Notes: generated from the letters alone by a model not told the origin. 52,655 nucleotides of DNA from Mycobacterium sherrisii (GCF_002102355.1 NZ_LQPT01000112.1:1-52655), one strand, 5' to 3'; counted from the stretch's first letter, positions 1 through 13,582 are shown. Program-made: numbers and translations.

Positions 1-2
1 CC

Positions 3-3000
3 CCCCAACACCCCACCATCAACCAACCCCCCACCACCGCCATCGAAGAAATCCTCACCGGCATCTACGCCCAAATCCTCGGCCACGACCACATCAACAC
101 CAACGACTCCTTCTTCGACCTCGGCGGCGACTCGTTGTCGGCCATGCGCCTGATCGGCGCGATCAACTCCGGGCTCGACGCGGGCCTGCAGGTGCACACC
201 CTGTTCGACGCGCCCACGATCGCCCAACTGGCGCCGCGCATCGGCACCGGCCGCGGCTGGCTGGAACCGCTGTCGGCGACCGAACGGCCGGCAGTGGTGC
301 CGCTGTCGTTTGCGCAAACCCGGTTGTGGTTCCTCGACCAGTTGCAGGGCCCCTCACCCGTCTACAACATGGCGGTTGCATTACGGCTGTCCGGCCATCT
401 CGACGCCGACGCACTGGCCGCGGCGCTGCGCGACGTGATCGCCCGACACGAGAGCCTGCGCACACTGATCGTCGCCCCCGAGGGCACGCCGCAGCAGCTG
501 GTGCTGGCCACCGATGTGGCCGAATTTGACTGGCAGACAATAGATGCCAGCGACTGGTCGACGACGATGCTGGAGGCGGCGATCGATGTCGCGGCCCGGT
601 ACACCTTCGACCTCGCCGCCGAAATCCCGTTACGGGCGGCGCTGTTCCGGCTCGCCGACGACGAGCACGTGCTGGTGGGTGTGGTGCACCATATCGCCGC
701 CGACGGCCTGTCGGTTGGTCCACTGGTGCGCGATCTGGGTGAGGCCTATGCCGCCCGGGTGGCGGGTGAGCGCCCGCGCTGGGCCCGACTGCCGGTGCAG
801 TATGCCGATTACTCCCTGTGGCAACACGCCCAGTTCGGCCGGCTCGACGACCCGGACAGCCCGATCGCGGCCCAGCTGTCCTACTGGCAAGAGGCCCTGG
901 CCGGCCTGCCGGAGCGCCTGAGGCTGCCGACGGATCGGCCGTATCCGCCGCTGGCCGATCAGCGAGGAGCCAGCCTGACGGTGCAGTGGCCGGCCGACCT
1001 GCAGCAGCGGGTGCGTGCGCTGGCGCGCAACCACGATGCCACCAGCTTCATGGTGGTGCAGGCAGCGCTGGCGGTGCTGCTGACGACGGTGAGCGCCAGT
1101 TCCGATGTGGCGGTCGGCTTTCCGATCGCCGGGCGCCGCGATCCCGCCCTCGACCCGCTCATCGGTTTCTTCGTCAACACCCTGGTACTGCGGGTCGACG
1201 TCGCCGGCGACCCCACCGTCACCGATCTGCTGACGCAGGTTCGCCGACGAAGTCTGGCCGCCTTCGAAAACCAGGACGTGCCCTTCGAGGTCCTCGTCGA
1301 ACGCCTTAACCCCACCCGAAGCCTCAGCCATCATCCGCTGGTCCAGGTCATGCTCGGTTGGCAGAGCCACTACGGTGACGACCCCGCCGCCGTGTTGGCG
1401 TTGGGCGATGTTCGCGTCACCCCGGTGCCGATCGATTCCCACACGGCCCGAATGGATCTGGCGTTCTCGCTGGTCGAACGCTGGACGCAGGACGGCGAAC
1501 CCGCCGGGATCTCTGGCACGGTGGAATACCGGACCGACGTGTACGACGCCGACAATGTCCGAACGCTGCTGCGGCGATTCGAGCACGTGTTGGACGCTGT
1601 CACCGCCGACCCGGGCCGGCGCATCTCCGCGATCACCGTGGTCGATGCCGACGAGCGGGCCCGCCTGGACGAACTGGGCAATCGGCGGGCGCTGGAAACC
1701 GAACCCGCCGAGTTGTCCGTTCCGGAGTTGTTCGCCGAACACGCGGCCCGGGCGCCCGAGGTCGCGGCGGTCAGCTTCGATGCCCGCACCCTCACCTACC
1801 ATGAGCTTGACGTGGCGTCGAACCTATTGGCGCACAACCTAGTTGCGTGTGGCGTGCGGGCTGGTCATTACGTGGCGCTGCTGCTGGAACGTTCCGCCAA
1901 GGCGATCGTCGCGATGCTGGCCGTACTCAAATCCGGAGCCGCCTACCTGGCCATCGACACCACACTTCCGGATGCCCGAATCGGCTTCCTGCTCGACGAC
2001 GCCGCACCCACCGCCGCGATCACCACCGCGGCCCTGCGCAGCCGGCTGGACGGACGCGACCTGACCATCCTCGACATCGACGACCCCGCCCCGGATACAG
2101 CGCCCGAGGCCGCGCTGCCCGCGCCGTCACCCGACGACATCGCCTACCTCGTCTACACCTCCGGCACCACCGGTACACCCAAGGGTGTGGCCGTCACCCA
2201 CCGGAATCTGGCCCACCTCGCGGCGTCGACACCCGGCGCGCTGCCGGCTCGCCAGGTGTGGACGCAATGCCATTCGTACGCATTCGACTTTTCGGTGTGG
2301 GAGATCTGGGCCGCGCTGCTCGGCGGCGGTCGATTGGTCGTGGTGCCCGAGTCGGTGACCGCCTCGCCGGACGATTTCCATGCCCTGCTGCTCGCCGAGG
2401 GTGTCAACGTGCTCACCCAAACCCCCTCTGCGGTCGCCGGTTTGGCGCCGCAGCGGATCCCGGCCCCGGCTTTGCTGCTCGGTGGCGAGCCGTGCCCACC
2501 CGACGTGGTGGATCGGTGGGCGCCCGGCCGGGTGGTGATCAATGCGTACGGCCCCAGCGAGGCCACCGTGTACGCCTCGATGACCGCACCGCTGACGCCC
2601 GGCGTCACGGTGGTGCCGATCGGCGCGCCGGTGACCACCGCCGCGCTGTTCGTGCTCGACCGGTGGTTACGCCCGGCACCGGTGGGCGTGACGGGCGAAC
2701 TGTATATCGCGGGCCCGGGGGTGGCGTGCGGGTACCTCGGACGCTCGGGGTTGACGTCGTCTCGATTTGTGGCCTGCCCCTTCGGTGCCCCCGGAACGCG
2801 CATGTATCGCACCGGCGACCTGGTGCGCTGGCGCGCCGACGGCCAACTAGATTACCTCGGCCGCGCCGACGATCAGGTCAAGGTCCGCGGCCACCGCATC
2901 GAGCTCGGCGAAATCCGTTCGGCACTACTGGCTTTGGACGGCGTGGAACACGCGGCGGTCCTCGCCCGCGAGGACCACCCCGGCACCACTCGGCTGGTCG

Positions 3001-6000
3001 GGTACATCACCGGCACCGTCGACCCCGCACAGGCCCGCGCCGCGCTCGCCGAACGGCTGCCGCCGTACCTGGTCCCGTCGGCCCTGGTGTTGCTGGACTC
3101 GTTGCCGCTGACGGTGAACGGCAAGCTCGATACGCGCGCCCTGCCCGCCCCCGACTACGGCAACACCGAGCACTACCGCGCCCCCGCCGGCGAACTCGAG
3201 GAGACGCTGGCCACGATCTACGCCCAGGTGCTCGGTCTCGGCCGGGTCGGCGTCGACGACTCCTTCTTCGACTTGGGCGGTGACAGCATCCTGTCCATGC
3301 AGGTTGTCGCCCGAGCGCGGGAGGCGGGCGTATTGTGCCGTCCGCGCGACATTTTCGTCGAGCAGACCGTTGCGCGGCTGGCCCGCGTCGTCACCATCGC
3401 CACCGACAGCGACGTCGTCGACGGGGGCATCGGGCCCGTGCAGGCCACCCCGATCATGCGCTGGCTGCAGAGCGTGGACGGTCCCATCGAGCAGTTCAAC
3501 CAGACCATGGTGGTGCAGGCCCCCGGCGCGGTCACCGAAGCCCAGGCGTTGGTGGTCCTGCAGGCGTTGCTCGATCGGCATGCCATGCTGCGACTGCGCG
3601 TCGAAAACGACTGGGCCATGCGGATACCCGAGCCGGGCGCGGTGGACGCCCGGGACTGCATGCGGACCGTCGAAGCCCTCGACGACGACATCCTCGATGC
3701 GGCCCGGGCCCGGCTGAACCCCGCCGACGGCGTGGTGGTCAGCGCGGTGTGGGCCGGGTCCACCCGTCAGCTGCTGCTGGTCATCCATCACCTGGCGGTC
3801 GACGCCGTGTCGTGGCGAATCCTGTTGGAGGATCTCAACATCGCCTGGGCCCAGCAGCGCAGCGGACAACCCATCGCGCTGCCCGCCGGTGGCACCTCGT
3901 TCGCTCGCTGGTCGTCCCTGCTCGCCGAGCACACCCACACCGTGACCGACCAGCTGCACACCTGGGCGCGGGTGTTGGCGGTCCCGCGGGCGCTGCCCGC
4001 GCCGCAACCCGGCGATACCTACGCCACCGCGGGGCAGCTGACCCGTCAGTTGCAGGGCGAAACCACGCAAGCACTGCTCGCCGAGGTACCGGCGGCGTTC
4101 CACGCCGGCGTTCAGGACATCTTGCTGATCGCATTTGCGTTGGCCTGCAACGAATTACTGGCCGGTGGCGGTGCCCCGCTCGCCATCGACATCGAGGGCC
4201 ACGGCCGCCACGACGACCTGTCCGGCCGCGTCGACCTGTCCCGCACCGTGGGTTGGTTCACCACCAAATACCCGGTTGCCCTCAGCGTCGGAAATCTGAC
4301 CTGGGCGCAGGTGGCCGGCGGAGACCCCGCGCTGGGCGCGGTCGTCAAGGATGCCAAAGAACAACTGCGCGCGCTGCCCGACGGCCTCAGCTACGGCCTG
4401 CTGCGCTACCTCAGCCCGGAGTCGGGTCTGACGGGCGACGACCCCACCATCGGATTCAACTACCTGGGCCGGCTCGGTGGCGCCGCGGAGCTCTCCGATG
4501 ACGCGTGGCACATCCGCCCCGAGGCCGCTGCGCTGGCAGCGCGGGCCTCGGCGCTGCCAATTCGATTGGGACACAGCGTAGAGCTCAACTCTGTCGTCAT
4601 GGACACCGGGACGGGACCGCACCTGCACGCCGCTTGGACCTGGGCGACCTCGGCGGTGGACCACGCCCACATCGACCGGCTGAACCGGCTGTGGTTCGAC
4701 GCACTGACCGGGATCTGCGCGCACGTGCAACGGGGTGGCGGCGGGCTCACCCCGTCCGATATCGCCCCGACGCTGCTGAGCCAGCACCAGATCGACGAGC
4801 TGTCCCGCCAGCAGTCCGTCGCCGACATCCTGCCGCTGACGCCGCTGCAACAGGGGTTGTTGTTCCACGCCGACACGATGCGTAACAGCGGCGACGACAT
4901 CTATGCAATGCAGCTCGACATCACCATCACCGGCCCGCTGCGCCCGGACCGGTTGCGCGACGCCGTGCGCGCCGTCGTCGGCCGCCACCCCAACCTGGTC
5001 GCCCGATTCTCTCGCCAGTTCGGCCAGCCGGTTCAAATCATCCCCGCCGACCCCGAAGCGGCCTGGCAGTACTTCGAATTCGGCGATGGCGAGCGTCAGG
5101 TGGACCGAGTGGCCGCCGCGGAACGCGCCGCGGTCTGCGACCTCACCGTGCCGCCGGCTTTCCGGGCCGCGTTGATCCGCGTCGCCGAGGACCACCACCG
5201 GCTGGTCCTCACCAACCACCACATCGTGCTCGATGGCTGGTCGTTGCCGATCCTCGCGCAGGAAATCTTCGCCAGTTACTTCGGACAGCGGCTACCCGCG
5301 GCCGTACCGTATCGCCGCTTCGTCGACTGGCTCGCCGAACGCGACGTCGCCGCGGCGCAGGCAGCCTGGTGCGAGGAGTTCGAGGGCTTTGAGACTCCCA
5401 CCCTGGTGGGCCCGCCGGCGCGAATGGGCTTGGGCCGCCGCGGCGTACAGATGTCGCGTGTCGCCGCGCGCACGACGGAGGCGCTGCAGCAGCTCGCCCG
5501 GACCCATCACACGACCGTCAACACCGTCTTGCAGGTGGCTTGGGCGCAGTTGCTGATGTGGCTCACCGGCCGACCCGACGTCGCCTTCGGCACCGCGGTT
5601 TCGGGTCGACCGACGGAGGTCCCGGGCGCCGAGGCGATGGTCGGCCTGCTGATCAACACCGTGCCGGTGCGGGCCCGGTGCACACCGATGACCACGACCG
5701 CCGACCTGCTCGAGCAACTGCACCGCGCCAACCACCACACTCTCGAGCACCAGCACCTGGCACTCGCGGAGATCCATCGTGTCACCGGGCACGATCAACT
5801 CTTCGACACCCTGTTCGTGTTCGAGAACTATCCGATCGACACCGCGAACCTGGTGGGCGTCGACGGGCTGGCCATCGGCAAGATGGCGGCTCGCGAATAC
5901 AACCACTATCCCCTGACGTTGCAGGCCATGCCGGGCGCCGAGCTCGGTTTGCGGGTCGAGTACAACGCCGACGTCTTCGCGACGGACAGTATCGAGACGC

Positions 6001-9000
6001 TGATCGAGCAATTGCACCAAGTGTTGCTGGACATGATCGCCAAGCCCAACCGCAGGTTGTCGTCGACTCCGCTGTTGAATCCCGACGAGCAGACGCTGGT
6101 CGATGAGCTGGGCAACCGGCGGCTACTGACCCGGCCCGCGCCCGCGCCGCTGTCGATTCCGGAACTGTTTGCCGAACACGTGCACCATGACCCCGACGCG
6201 GTGGCGGTGCGCTACGACGGCCGCGCCCACACCTACCGCGAGCTGGACGAGGGCGCCAACCGGGTGGCCCACCTGCTCGCCGACTACGGCGCCGGTCCGG
6301 GACAGGTTGTGGCGCTTCTGTTTTCCCGCTGTGCTCAGGCGATCGTCGCGATGCTGGGAGTGCTGAAGGCGGGGGCGGCGTATCTGGCGATCGATCCGGC
6401 CCATCCCGACGCCCGGATCGGCTTCATGCTCGCCGACGCGGCACCGGTCGCCGCCCTGACCTCCGCCGGACTGCGTGGGCGCCTGGACGGATACGGCGTG
6501 CCCGCCATCGACATCGACGATCCGGCGCTGAACGGTCAGCCCGCCACCAGTCCGCCGCCGCCGACCGCCGATGACATCGCGTACCTGATCTACACCTCGG
6601 GCACCACCGGAACGCCCAAAGGTGTTGCGGTGACTCACGGTAACCTGGCCCACCTGGCCGCCTCAGAACCCCACCACCTGCCGCTGGCGCAGGTGTGGAC
6701 GCAATGCCACTCCTACGGCTTCGACTTCTCGGTCTGGGAGATCTGGGCCGCGCTGCTCGGCGGCGCCCGCCTGGTCGTGGTGCCCGAGTCGGTGACCGCC
6801 TCCCCGGCGGACTTCCACACCTTGCTGGTCGACGAGGGCGTCACCGTGCTTACTCAAACACCCTCGGCGGCAACGATATTGACACCACAGGGACTGGACT
6901 CGGTGGCCGTGCTGCTGGGCGGGGAGGCCTGCCCCGCCGACGTTGTGGACCGATGGGCGGACGGCCGGGTGGTGATCAACGCCTACGGTCCCACCGAGGT
7001 CACGGTCTACGCCTCGATGAGTGCGCCGCTGACGGCGGGATCGGGCGCGGCACCGATCGGCGCGCCGGTACCCACCGCCGCGCTGTTCGTGTTGGACGGC
7101 TGGCTGCGTCCGGTGCCCATCGGCGTGGTGGGCGAGCTGTACGTCGCCGGCGCCGGCGTCGCCTGCGGCTACCTCGGTCGCGCCCGGCTGACCGCGGAGC
7201 GGTTTGTGGCCTGCCCGTTCGCTGAGCGTGGCGCCCGGATGTACCGCACCGGCGACCTGGTTCGCTGGCATCCCGACGGCCAACTCGACTACGTCGGCCG
7301 GGCCGACGAACAGGTCAAGATCCGCGGCTACCGCGTCGAGCCCGGCGAGATCCAGGCCGCGCTGGCCGCCGCGGACGGCGTCACCCAGGCCGCGGTAGTC
7401 ACCCGCGACGACGGGCTCGGCGGCACCCGCGTGGTCGGGTATGTCACCGGGACGGCCGACCCGGCCGAGCTGCGAAACCGCTTGGCGGACAAGTTGCCCG
7501 GATACCTGGTGCCCGCGGCCGTCGTGGTGCTGGAGACGTTGCCGCTGACCACGAACGGGAAACTCGACACCCGCGCCCTGCCGGCCCCCGACTTCGGGGA
7601 CACCGGTAACTACCGCGCCCCCGCCGGGGCCGTGGAAGAGATCCTGGCCGGCATCTACGCCCGCGTCCTGGGCCTCGACCACGTCGGTGTCGACGACTCG
7701 TTCTTCGACCTAGGCGGGGACTCGCTGTCCGCGATGCGGCTGATCACCGCGATCAACTCCGGCCTGGACACCGATCTAGACGTGCACTGCCTGTTCGACG
7801 CGCCCACGATCGCCCGGCTGGCGCCGCGCATCGCGACCACCACAGCCGGGCGACGCAAGCCTTTGGTCGCGGGGCAGCGGCCGGCGCTGATTCCGTTGTC
7901 GTTTGCGCAATCTCGGCTGTGGTTCCTGTACCGGTTCGAGGGCGGGGTGGCGACCTACAACATGCCGACCGCATTCCGTATCGAGGGCGCCCTGGACGTC
8001 GCGGCGCTCGCCGCGGCGCTTGACGACGTGGTCGCCCGCCACGAAGCGTTGCGCACCATCTTCGTCGACATCGACGGTGTGCCCTACCAGGAGGTGCTGC
8101 CGGCCGCGCCGGGGCTGTGGCGGCGCGGCAACGACGCGGTGCGGTCGTTGCCGGGCGCGGAGCTGCTGCCCGAGTTGACCGCGCTGGCCACGTACCGGTT
8201 CGACCTGTCGGCCGAGATTCCGATTCGTGCGCAAATTTATTCGCTCAGCCCCGAGGATCATGTCGTCGGGATTGTGGTGCACCACATCGCCTTTGACGGG
8301 TGGTCGCTGGCGCCGATGGCCCGCGACATCGGCGAGGCGTACCGGGCCCGGCGCCGCGGCGGGGCGCCGGAGCGTGCCGCACTCTCGGTGCAGTACATCG
8401 ACTACACGCTGTGGCAACGAGCGCAGTTCGGCGACCTTGCCGACACCGACAGCCCCATCGCGGGGCAGCTCGCCTACTGGGAGGGCACGCTGGCGGGCAT
8501 GCCGGAGCGGCTGCAGCTGCCCACCGACCGCCCCTACCCGCTGGTGGCCGACTACCACGGCTCCCAGGTGACGCTGCAGTGGCCGGCCGAGTTGCAGCAG
8601 CGGATGCGCGAGGTGGCACGCGAGCACAACGCCACCAGCTTCATGGTGATGCAGGCCGCCTTGTCGGTACTGCTGTCCACGCTGACTTCGAGTTCCGATG
8701 TTGCGGTGGGCTTCCCGATCGCCGGGCGGCGCGACCCGGCACTCGATGAGCTGGTGGGCTTCTTCGTCAACACCCTGGTACTGCGCGTCGAGGTGACCGG
8801 CGATCCCACCTTTGCCGAGCTGCTCGCCCAGGTCCGCCGGCGCAGCCTGGCCGCCTACGAGAACCAGGACGTACCGTTCGAGGTTCTCGTCGAGCGGATC
8901 AACCCCACCCGCTCCCTGACCCATCACCCGCTGGTGCAGGTGATGCTGGCCTGGCAGAGCGTCCTGGGCCACAGCGCCGACGCCGCGTCCGGACTGGACC

Positions 9001-12000
9001 TGGATGATGTGAAGGTCAGCCAGCTGACCATGGATACCCGGACCGCCCGAATGGATTTGGTGTTCCACCTGGCCGAGCACTGGAGCGACGCGAGCGCACC
9101 CGCCGGGATCAACGGGAGGGTCGAGTACCGGACCGACGTGTTCGACGAGACCACAATCCGCACCGTGATCGACCGACTGCACCGGGTCTTGGTGGCCGTC
9201 ACCGCAGATCCCGTGCGGCGATTGTCGTCGGTGAATCTGCTGGAGGCCGACGAGGTTGCGCGCCTACATGATTGGGGCAACCGGGCGGTCCTGGACCGGT
9301 CCGTGCCGGCGCTGGGCTCCATCCCGGGCCGGTGGGCCGCGCAGGTGGGCCGCACACCCCACCGCCCGGCGGTGACGTTCGCGGGCCTGTCCATGACGTA
9401 CCTCGAGGTCGACGAGGATGCCAATCGGCTGGCGCACCTACTGGTCGCCCACGGCGCTGGCCCGGGACGGGTGGCGGCGCTGCTGTTCACCCGATCCACC
9501 GAGGCGATCATCGCGATCCTGGCGGTGCTGAAGACGGGTGCGGCCTACCTGGCGATCGACCCCGCGCACCCCGACGCCCGGATCGGCTTCATGCTCGCCG
9601 ACGCCCAGCCCGTCATCGCGATCACCACCGCGGCGCTGCGTGACCGGCTCGACGGCCACAACCTGCCCGTCGTCACGGTCGACGACCCCCGCATCGCGGG
9701 TTACCCCGGCACCGCATTGCCAATGCCGAGCGCCGACGACCTTGCCTACCTGATCTACACCTCAGGCACCACCGGCACCCCCAAGGGGGTCGCCGTCCCG
9801 CACCGCAACGTCATCGCGCTGCTGGGATCGCTGTCCGGCGAGCTGGGCCTGGAACAGGTGTGGACACAGGCACATTCGTTAGCATTCGACTTCTCGGTGT
9901 GGGAGATCTGGGGCGCCTTGTTACACGGCGGTCGGCTGGTGGTGGTACCCGAATCCGTGGCCCGCTCGGCCGAGGACTTCCACGCGTTGCTGGCCGCGGA
10001 AGGCGTGGGTGTGCTGAGCCGGACGCCAACGGCGTTCTACGCGCTGCAAACCGCCGACGCGCTGCAACCCGCACTCGCCGACAGGCTGCAGCTGCAGACG
10101 GTGGTTTTCGGCGGTGAAGCCCTTGAGCCACAACGACTTCGGACTTGGATGCAGAGTCATCCGCAGATACCGCGGCTGATCAACATGTACGGCATCACCG
10201 AAATCACGGTGCATGCCTCGCTGCGGATCCTGACCGACGACGACGTCGACAGCCCGGTCAGCCCCATCGGCGAGCCGTTGGCGCATCTGGCGTTCTTCGT
10301 ACTGGACGCCTGGTTGCGGCCGGTGCCGCTCGGCGTGGTCGGCGAGTTGTACGTGGCCGGCGCCGGGGTGGCGAATGGATACGCGCGCCGACCCGACCTG
10401 ACGGCCACGCGCTTCGTCGCCTGCCCGTTCGTCGACCCGGGCAGGCCCGCCGAACGGATGTATCGCACCGGGGACCTGGTGGCCTGGCAGGCCGACGGGC
10501 AACTGCGCTACGTCGGGCGCGCCGACGAACAGGTCAAGATCCGCGGCTACCGCATCGAACTCGGCGAGATCGACAGCGCGTTGCTGGCGTGCCCGCAGGT
10601 CACCCAGGCCGTCACCACCGTGCACCACGGCGACGCGGGCGACCACCTCATCGCCTACATCACCCTGGGCGACACCACCAGCGACGACCAGGACGCCGAG
10701 ATCGTCGAACAGTGGCAGGGCGTGTACGACGAGCTGTACCACCCGACCGAGCAGACTCCGCAGTTCGGCATGGACTTCCGCGGCTGGAACAGCAGCTACA
10801 CCGGTGCACCGATTCCGTTGGAGGAGATGCTCGAGTGGCGCGCGGCCACCGTGGAGCGGATCGCGGCGCTGCGCCCGAAACGGGTGCTGGAGGTCGGCGC
10901 CGGCTCGGGGCTGCTGCTCTCCCAAATCGCCCCACTGGCCGAGCACTACGTTGCCACCGACATGTCGGCGGTGGCCATCGACAACCTGGCCCGCGCGCTC
11001 GACCGGCTGCAGCTCCCGTGGCGCGATCGGGTCCAGCTGCTGACCCGGCCCGCGCACATGATGGCCGGATTGCCGCGAGCCTACTTCGACACCGTCGTCG
11101 TCAACTCCGTCGTCCAGTACTTCCCCAACGCCGGCTATCTGACCGACCTGATCGACCGCGCCATGGAACTGCTGGCCCCCGGCGGCGCCTTGTTCATCGG
11201 CGATATTCGCAACCACGCCCTGCAGGACGCCTTCCAGATCGGTGTCGCGCTGGCCCGCACCACCACCGGTGACGCCGCCGAAATCCGCCAGCGCGTCCAC
11301 CGGGCGATCGTCAGCGAGCCCGAATTATTGTTGGCGCCAGAGTTTTTCACCGCGTGGGCCGACGACCGTCCGGACACCGCCGGGGCGGACATCCAGGTCA
11401 AACGCGGGCTGGCGGACAACGAACTGAACCGGTACCGCTATGACGTGGTCATCCACAAGTCCCCCGCACCGGTGCGCTCGGTGGCCGCCGCAACGGCATG
11501 GACGTGGACCGAATGCGGCGGTTTGCTCGGGCTGCACGCCCGGTTGGCGGCCACCCGTCCCGCGGCGGTGCGCGTCACCGAGATCCCCCGGGCCGGACTG
11601 ATCGCCGAGGTCCGCATCGACAAGGCGCTCGCCGACGGACGGCCGCTGGCCGACGCGTTGACCCAGCCCGCGGCGGCACCGGACACCGTCACCCCCGAAC
11701 AGCTGCACCGGCTTGGCGCCAACGCCGGCTACCAGGTCGCCGTCACCTGGGGCGCCGAGCCCGGCGTCCTCGACGCCGTCTTCCTCACCCCCGCCGAAGC
11801 CGAGCGCGCCCTGACCGACATCTACCTGCCGCGTGCGACGCGCGGGGTCCACGCCAACAACCCGAACACCAACATGGAGATCAGCGCCGTGCGCCAGCGG
11901 CTGAGCGCGCGGCTGCCCGAGTACATGGTGCCGGCGCAGATCATGGTGCTCGACGAGTTCCCGGTGACCTCGTCGGGCAAGATCGACAGCAAGGCGCTGC

Positions 12001-13073
12001 CGGCCCCGGTGTTCGCCGCCACGCCGTTCCAGGCCCCGCAAACCGAGACCGAGCGCGTCATCGCCGGCATCTATGCGCAGGTGCTGGGCATCGAGCGGGT
12101 GGGCGCCGACGATTCCTTCTTCGACCTGGGCGGGGATTCACTGTCGGCGATGCGGGTGATCGCCGCGGTCAACGCCGCGCTCGGAGTCCATCTCCCGGTG
12201 CGCACCATGTTCTACGCGCCGTCCGTGCGCAGCCTCGGCGAGCAGCTGGGTGCCGCGGACAGCGGGTCGGAGGTCGTCCCGGTCGACGTCCTGCGGCAGG
12301 GCACCGGGACGCCGCTGTTCTGCATTCACGACGGGCTCGGCCTGAGCTGGTCGTATCGGGCGCTGGGCGAGCATCTGGATTGCCCGATCATCGGGATCAA
12401 CCAGGTCGCGCAGGACGGCGAGGCGGGCGACACCTCGATTCGCGGCATGGCGGCGAACTACGCCGACCGGATACAGGCCCGCCAGCCCGACGGGCCGTAC
12501 CAAATTCTCGGCTGGTCGTTCGGCGCCGTCGTCGCCCACGAAGTCGCCGTCGAACTGCAGCGCCGCGGCCGCACGGTGCACAGCCTGATCCTGCTCGATC
12601 CGGTCTTCACCGCGAATAAGTTCGCCGCGATGCTAACCGCCAAGGCCGCAGCGAAGAACCCGGTACTCGACGGCCAGACCGTGGCCCACGTTTTACGCAG
12701 CAACGGCGTCGACCTCCCCGCGCAGTCGGCGGGGCTGCTGGAGTTCCTGGTGCACAGCGTCAAGGCAAACCAGGGTCGGCTGGCCGAACACGTGCCCAGC
12801 GTGTTCGACGGCGACCTGGTCATCTTCGCCGCGGCCCGCACGAGCAGCGAAAACGGTGGCGGCGGGCGTCCGAAGTCACGGTGGCGGGGACGGCGAACCG
12901 GACGCGCGGCCCGCGCGCAGCAACGGGTGTGGCGGCCCTATGTCGCCGGCGACATCGTCACGTACTCCGTCGACAGCACGCACCTGGAGATGCTGACCGC
13001 GGACGCGCTGAGCGGCTACGCGGAACACCTGCGGCTGTTTGTGGCAGGCGCGGTGGCGCCACACCAGCCCTAG
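3..13073 (+). CDS. Non-ribosomal peptide synthetase, 5'-truncated by the window edge
   Basis: Multimodular NRPS, 4356 residues visible; the frame is open to the window edge, so the true start lies upstream. Domain order by base position: PCP (Ser of GGDS at 132-134); C1 about 285-1630 (HHIAADG); A1 about 1700-3150 ([11 protein letters not shown] near 2152); PCP1; epimerase about 3430-4740 ([18 protein letters not shown]); C2 about 4790-6060 (HHIVLDGW); A2 about 6140-7580; PCP2; C3 about 7860-9240 (HHIAFDGW); A3 from 9290 with an N-methyltransferase inserted at about 10690-11460 (VLEVGAGSG) before the final NGK-type motif; PCP3; thioesterase 12260-13070 (GWSFG, late His in STHLEML). The specificity residues I align read DFWTLGAVYK for A1 and A2, and DFWSVGMVHK for A3; the latter resembles threonine codes. 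Inferred tail: L-residue, D-X, L-X, N-methyl-threonine-like residue, then TE release by hydrolysis or cyclisation. The final product is not identifiable. Confidence 0.95.
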   Translation, partial: PQHPTINQPPTTAIEEILTGIYAQILGHDHINTNDSFFDLGGDSLSAMRLIGAINSGLDAGLQVHTLFDAPTIAQLAPRIGTGRGWLEPLSATERPAVVPLSFAQTRLWFLDQLQGPSPVYNMAVALRLSGHLDADALAAALRDVIARHESLRTLIVAPEGTPQQLVLATDVAEFDWQTIDASDWSTTMLEAAIDVAARYTFDLAAEIPLRAALFRLADDEHVLVGVVHHIAADGLSVGPLVRDLGEAYAARVAGERPRWARLPVQYADYSLWQHAQFGRLDDPDSPIAAQLSYWQEALAGLPERLRLPTDRPYPPLADQRGASLTVQWPADLQQRVRALARNHDATSFMVVQAALAVLLTTVSASSDVAVGFPIAGRRDPALDPLIGFFVNTLVLRVDVAGDPTVTDLLTQVRRRSLAAFENQDVPFEVLVERLNPTRSLSHHPLVQVMLGWQSHYGDDPAAVLALGDVRVTPVPIDSHTARMDLAFSLVERWTQDGEPAGISGTVEYRTDVYDADNVRTLLRRFEHVLDAVTADPGRRISAITVVDADERARLDELGNRRALETEPAELSVPELFAEHAARAPEVAAVSFDARTLTYHELDVASNLLAHNLVACGVRAGHYVALLLERSAKAIVAMLAVLKSGAAYLAIDTTLPDARIGFLLDDAAPTAAITTAALRSRLDGRDLTILDIDDPAPDTAPEAALPAPSPDDIAYLVYTSGTTGTPKGVAVTHRNLAHLAASTPGALPARQVWTQCHSYAFDFSVWEIWAALLGGGRLVVVPESVTASPDDFHALLLAEGVNVLTQTPSAVAGLAPQRIPAPALLLGGEPCPPDVVDRWAPGRVVINAYGPSEATVYASMTAPLTPGVTVVPIGAPVTTAALFVLDRWLRPAPVGVTGELYIAGPGVACGYLGRSGLTSSRFVACPFGAPGTRMYRTGDLVRWRADGQLDYLGRADDQVKVRGHRIELGEIRSALLALDGVEHAAVLAREDHPGTTRLVGYITGTVDPAQARAALAERLPPYLVPSALVLLDSLPLTVNGKLDTRALPAPDYGNTEHYRAPAGELEETLATIYAQVLGLGRVGVDDSFFDLGGDSILSMQVVARAREAGVLCRPRDIFVEQTVARLARVVTIATDSDVVDGGIGPVQATPIMRWLQSVDGPIEQFNQTMVVQAPGAVTEAQALVVLQALLDRHAMLRLRVENDWAMRIPEPGAVDARDCMRTVEALDDDILDAARARLNPADGVVVSAVWAGSTRQLLLVIHHLAVDAVSWRILLEDLNIAWAQQRSGQPIALPAGGTSFARWSSLLAEHTHTVTDQLHTWARVLAVPRALPAPQPGDTYATAGQLTRQLQGETTQALLAEVPAAFHAGVQDILLIAFALACNELLAGGGAPLAIDIEGHGRHDDLSGRVDLSRTVGWFTTKYPVALSVGNLTWAQVAGGDPALGAVVKDAKEQLRALPDGLSYGLLRYLSPESGLTGDDPTIGFNYLGRLGGAAELSDDAWHIRPEAAALAARASALPIRLGHSVELNSVVMDTGTGPHLHAAWTWATSAVDHAHIDRLNRLWFDALTGICAHVQRGGGGLTPSDIAPTLLSQHQIDELSRQQSVADILPLTPLQQGLLFHADTMRNSGDDIYAMQLDITITGPLRPDRLRDAVRAVVGRHPNLVARFSRQFGQPVQIIPADPEAAWQYFEFGDGERQVDRVAAAERAAVCDLTVPPAFRAALIRVAEDHHRLVLTNHHIVLDGWSLPILAQEIFASYFGQRLPAAVPYRRFVDWLAERDVAAAQAAWCEEFEGFETPTLVGPPARMGLGRRGVQMSRVAARTTEALQQLARTHHTTVNTVLQVAWAQLLMWLTGRPDVAFGTAVSGRPTEVPGAEAMVGLLINTVPVRARCTPMTTTADLLEQLHRANHHTLEHQHLALAEIHRVTGHDQLFDTLFVFENYPIDTANLVGVDGLAIGKMAAREYNHYPLTLQAMPGAELGLRVEYNADVFATDSIETLIEQLHQVLLDMIAKPNRRLSSTPLLNPDEQTLVDELGNRRLLTRPAPAPLSIPELFAEHVHHDPDAVAVRYDGRAHTYRELDEGANRVAHLLADYGAGPGQVVALLFSRCAQAIVAMLGVLKAGAAYLAIDPAHPDARIGFMLADAAPVAALTSAGLRGRLDGYGVPAIDIDDPALNGQPATSPPPPTADDIAYLIYTSGTTGTPKGVAVTHGNLAHLAASEPHHLPLAQVWTQCHSYGFDFSVWEIWAALLGGARLVVVPESVTASPADFHTLLVDEGVTVLTQTPSAATILTPQGLDSVAVLLGGEACPADVVDRWADGRVVINAYGPTEVTVYASMSAPLTAGSGAAPIGAPVPTAALFVLDGWLRPVPIGVVGELYVAGAGVACGYLGRARLTAERFVACPFAERGARMYRTGDLVRWHPDGQLDYVGRADEQVKIRGYRVEPGEIQAALAAADGVTQAAVVTRDDGLGGTRVVGYVTGTADPAELRNRLADKLPGYLVPAAVVVLETLPLTTNGKLDTRALPAPDFGDTGNYRAPAGAVEEILAGIYARVLGLDHVGVDDSFFDLGGDSLSAMRLITAINSGLDTDLDVHCLFDAPTIARLAPRIATTTAGRRKPLVAGQRPALIPLSFAQSRLWFLYRFEGGVATYNMPTAFRIEGALDVAALAAALDDVVARHEALRTIFVDIDGVPYQEVLPAAPGLWRRGNDAVRSLPGAELLPELTALATYRFDLSAEIPIRAQIYSLSPEDHVVGIVVHHIAFDGWSLAPMARDIGEAYRARRRGGAPERAALSVQYIDYTLWQRAQFGDLADTDSPIAGQLAYWEGTLAGMPERLQLPTDRPYPLVADYHGSQVTLQWPAELQQRMREVAREHNATSFMVMQAALSVLLSTLTSSSDVAVGFPIAGRRDPALDELVGFFVNTLVLRVEVTGDPTFAELLAQVRRRSLAAYENQDVPFEVLVERINPTRSLTHHPLVQVMLAWQSVLGHSADAASGLDLDDVKVSQLTMDTRTARMDLVFHLAEHWSDASAPAGINGRVEYRTDVFDETTIRTVIDRLHRVLVAVTADPVRRLSSVNLLEADEVARLHDWGNRAVLDRSVPALGSIPGRWAAQVGRTPHRPAVTFAGLSMTYLEVDEDANRLAHLLVAHGAGPGRVAALLFTRSTEAIIAILAVLKTGAAYLAIDPAHPDARIGFMLADAQPVIAITTAALRDRLDGHNLPVVTVDDPRIAGYPGTALPMPSADDLAYLIYTSGTTGTPKGVAVPHRNVIALLGSLSGELGLEQVWTQAHSLAFDFSVWEIWGALLHGGRLVVVPESVARSAEDFHALLAAEGVGVLSRTPTAFYALQTADALQPALADRLQLQTVVFGGEALEPQRLRTWMQSHPQIPRLINMYGITEITVHASLRILTDDDVDSPVSPIGEPLAHLAFFVLDAWLRPVPLGVVGELYVAGAGVANGYARRPDLTATRFVACPFVDPGRPAERMYRTGDLVAWQADGQLRYVGRADEQVKIRGYRIELGEIDSALLACPQVTQAVTTVHHGDAGDHLIAYITLGDTTSDDQDAEIVEQWQGVYDELYHPTEQTPQFGMDFRGWNSSYTGAPIPLEEMLEWRAATVERIAALRPKRVLEVGAGSGLLLSQIAPLAEHYVATDMSAVAIDNLARALDRLQLPWRDRVQLLTRPAHMMAGLPRAYFDTVVVNSVVQYFPNAGYLTDLIDRAMELLAPGGALFIGDIRNHALQDAFQIGVALARTTTGDAAEIRQRVHRAIVSEPELLLAPEFFTAWADDRPDTAGADIQVKRGLADNELNRYRYDVVIHKSPAPVRSVAAATAWTWTECGGLLGLHARLAATRPAAVRVTEIPRAGLIAEVRIDKALADGRPLADALTQPAAAPDTVTPEQLHRLGANAGYQVAVTWGAEPGVLDAVFLTPAEAERALTDIYLPRATRGVHANNPNTNMEISAVRQRLSARLPEYMVPAQIMVLDEFPVTSSGKIDSKALPAPVFAATPFQAPQTETERVIAGIYAQVLGIERVGADDSFFDLGGDSLSAMRVIAAVNAALGVHLPVRTMFYAPSVRSLGEQLGAADSGSEVVPVDVLRQGTGTPLFCIHDGLGLSWSYRALGEHLDCPIIGINQVAQDGEAGDTSIRGMAANYADRIQARQPDGPYQILGWSFGAVVAHEVAVELQRRGRTVHSLILLDPVFTANKFAAMLTAKAAAKNPVLDGQTVAHVLRSNGVDLPAQSAGLLEFLVHSVKANQGRLAEHVPSVFDGDLVIFAAARTSSENGGGGRPKSRWRGRRTGRAARAQQRVWRPYVAGDIVTYSVDSTHLEMLTADALSGYAEHLRLFVAGAVAPHQP

Positions 13074-13507
13074 CCTTCGAGCTCCTTCTTGAGGTTGGCC
13101 AGCACTTCGCCCTGAATTCGCTTCAGCCCCAACGGCGCAAACGTCTTTTCGAAGAAGCCTTTGATCCCGCCGGCGCCCGTCCAACTGGTCTTGACGGTCA
13201 CGCTGGATCCGGGGCCGGCGGGGGCCACCGTCCAGGTGATGACCATCGACGAGTTGGCGTCCTTCTCGATGACGCTGTGACCGGCCACGTCGACGGTGGC
13301 CTGCACGTCGCGGCTGCGCGATTTGGTGGCCTGCAGCTTCCATTTGACGACGGTGCCCTGGCCCTGCCCGCCCTGCAGCACCTGGTATTGGCTGTACTGC
13401 GGGGACAGGATCTTCGGGCGGACGTTCTGGTAGTCCGCAACCGCGGCGAGCGTGGCCGCGGGATCAACGTTGATCAGGATCGTGCTGGCTGCGCTGACCT
13501 GTGCCAT
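13070..13507 (-). CDS. SRPBCC family (polyketide cyclase/START-like) protein
   Basis: A 145-aa protein with the SRPBCC pattern: an N-terminal strand ([13 protein letters not shown]), an early helix ([15 protein letters not shown]), alternating beta strands, and a long C-terminal helix ending in [10 protein letters not shown]. The family folds as a helix-grip that encloses hydrophobic ligands; no ligand can be inferred. The ATG at 13507 is preferred to the longer frame from 13552 because the extra 15 residues are unlike the family. It converges on the NRPS and the stops share CTAG at 13070-13073. It sits divergently from tmsA, as I remember Rv3718c does in M. tuberculosis. Confidence 0.85.
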   Translation of the reverse strand: MAQVSAASTILINVDPAATLAAVADYQNVRPKILSPQYSQYQVLQGGQGQGTVVKWKLQATKSRSRDVQATVDVAGHSVIEKDANSSMVITWTVAPAGPGSSVTVKTSWTGAGGIKGFFEKTFAPLGLKRIQGEVLANLKKELEG

Positions 13508-13569
13508 CAGGCGCGACTCCTCTGTTGTGATGCCGCCCGCACGCGGGTGCACGTGGTGTTGTCGAAGAC

Positions 13570-13575
13570 TAGGGT
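13570..13575 (+). promoter_or_regulatory. -10 hexamer TAGGGT upstream of tmsA
   Basis: TAGGGT fits the mycobacterial TANNNT -10 element and ends 7 bases before the GTG at 13583. Transcription would start at or next to the start codon, giving a leaderless mRNA. No convincing -35 is visible. The motif is short, so this is a candidate only. Confidence 0.45.
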
Positions 13576-13582
13576 ATAGCTG

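Noticed and set aside
630-1802. Long minus-strand frame of 390 codons inside the NRPS
   Set aside because: It is the mirror of the NRPS coding frame in GC-rich DNA, with no family resemblance and no ribosome site. Similar frames at 2925-4103, 4155-5222, 7776-9182 and 9921-11300 were rejected for the same reason.
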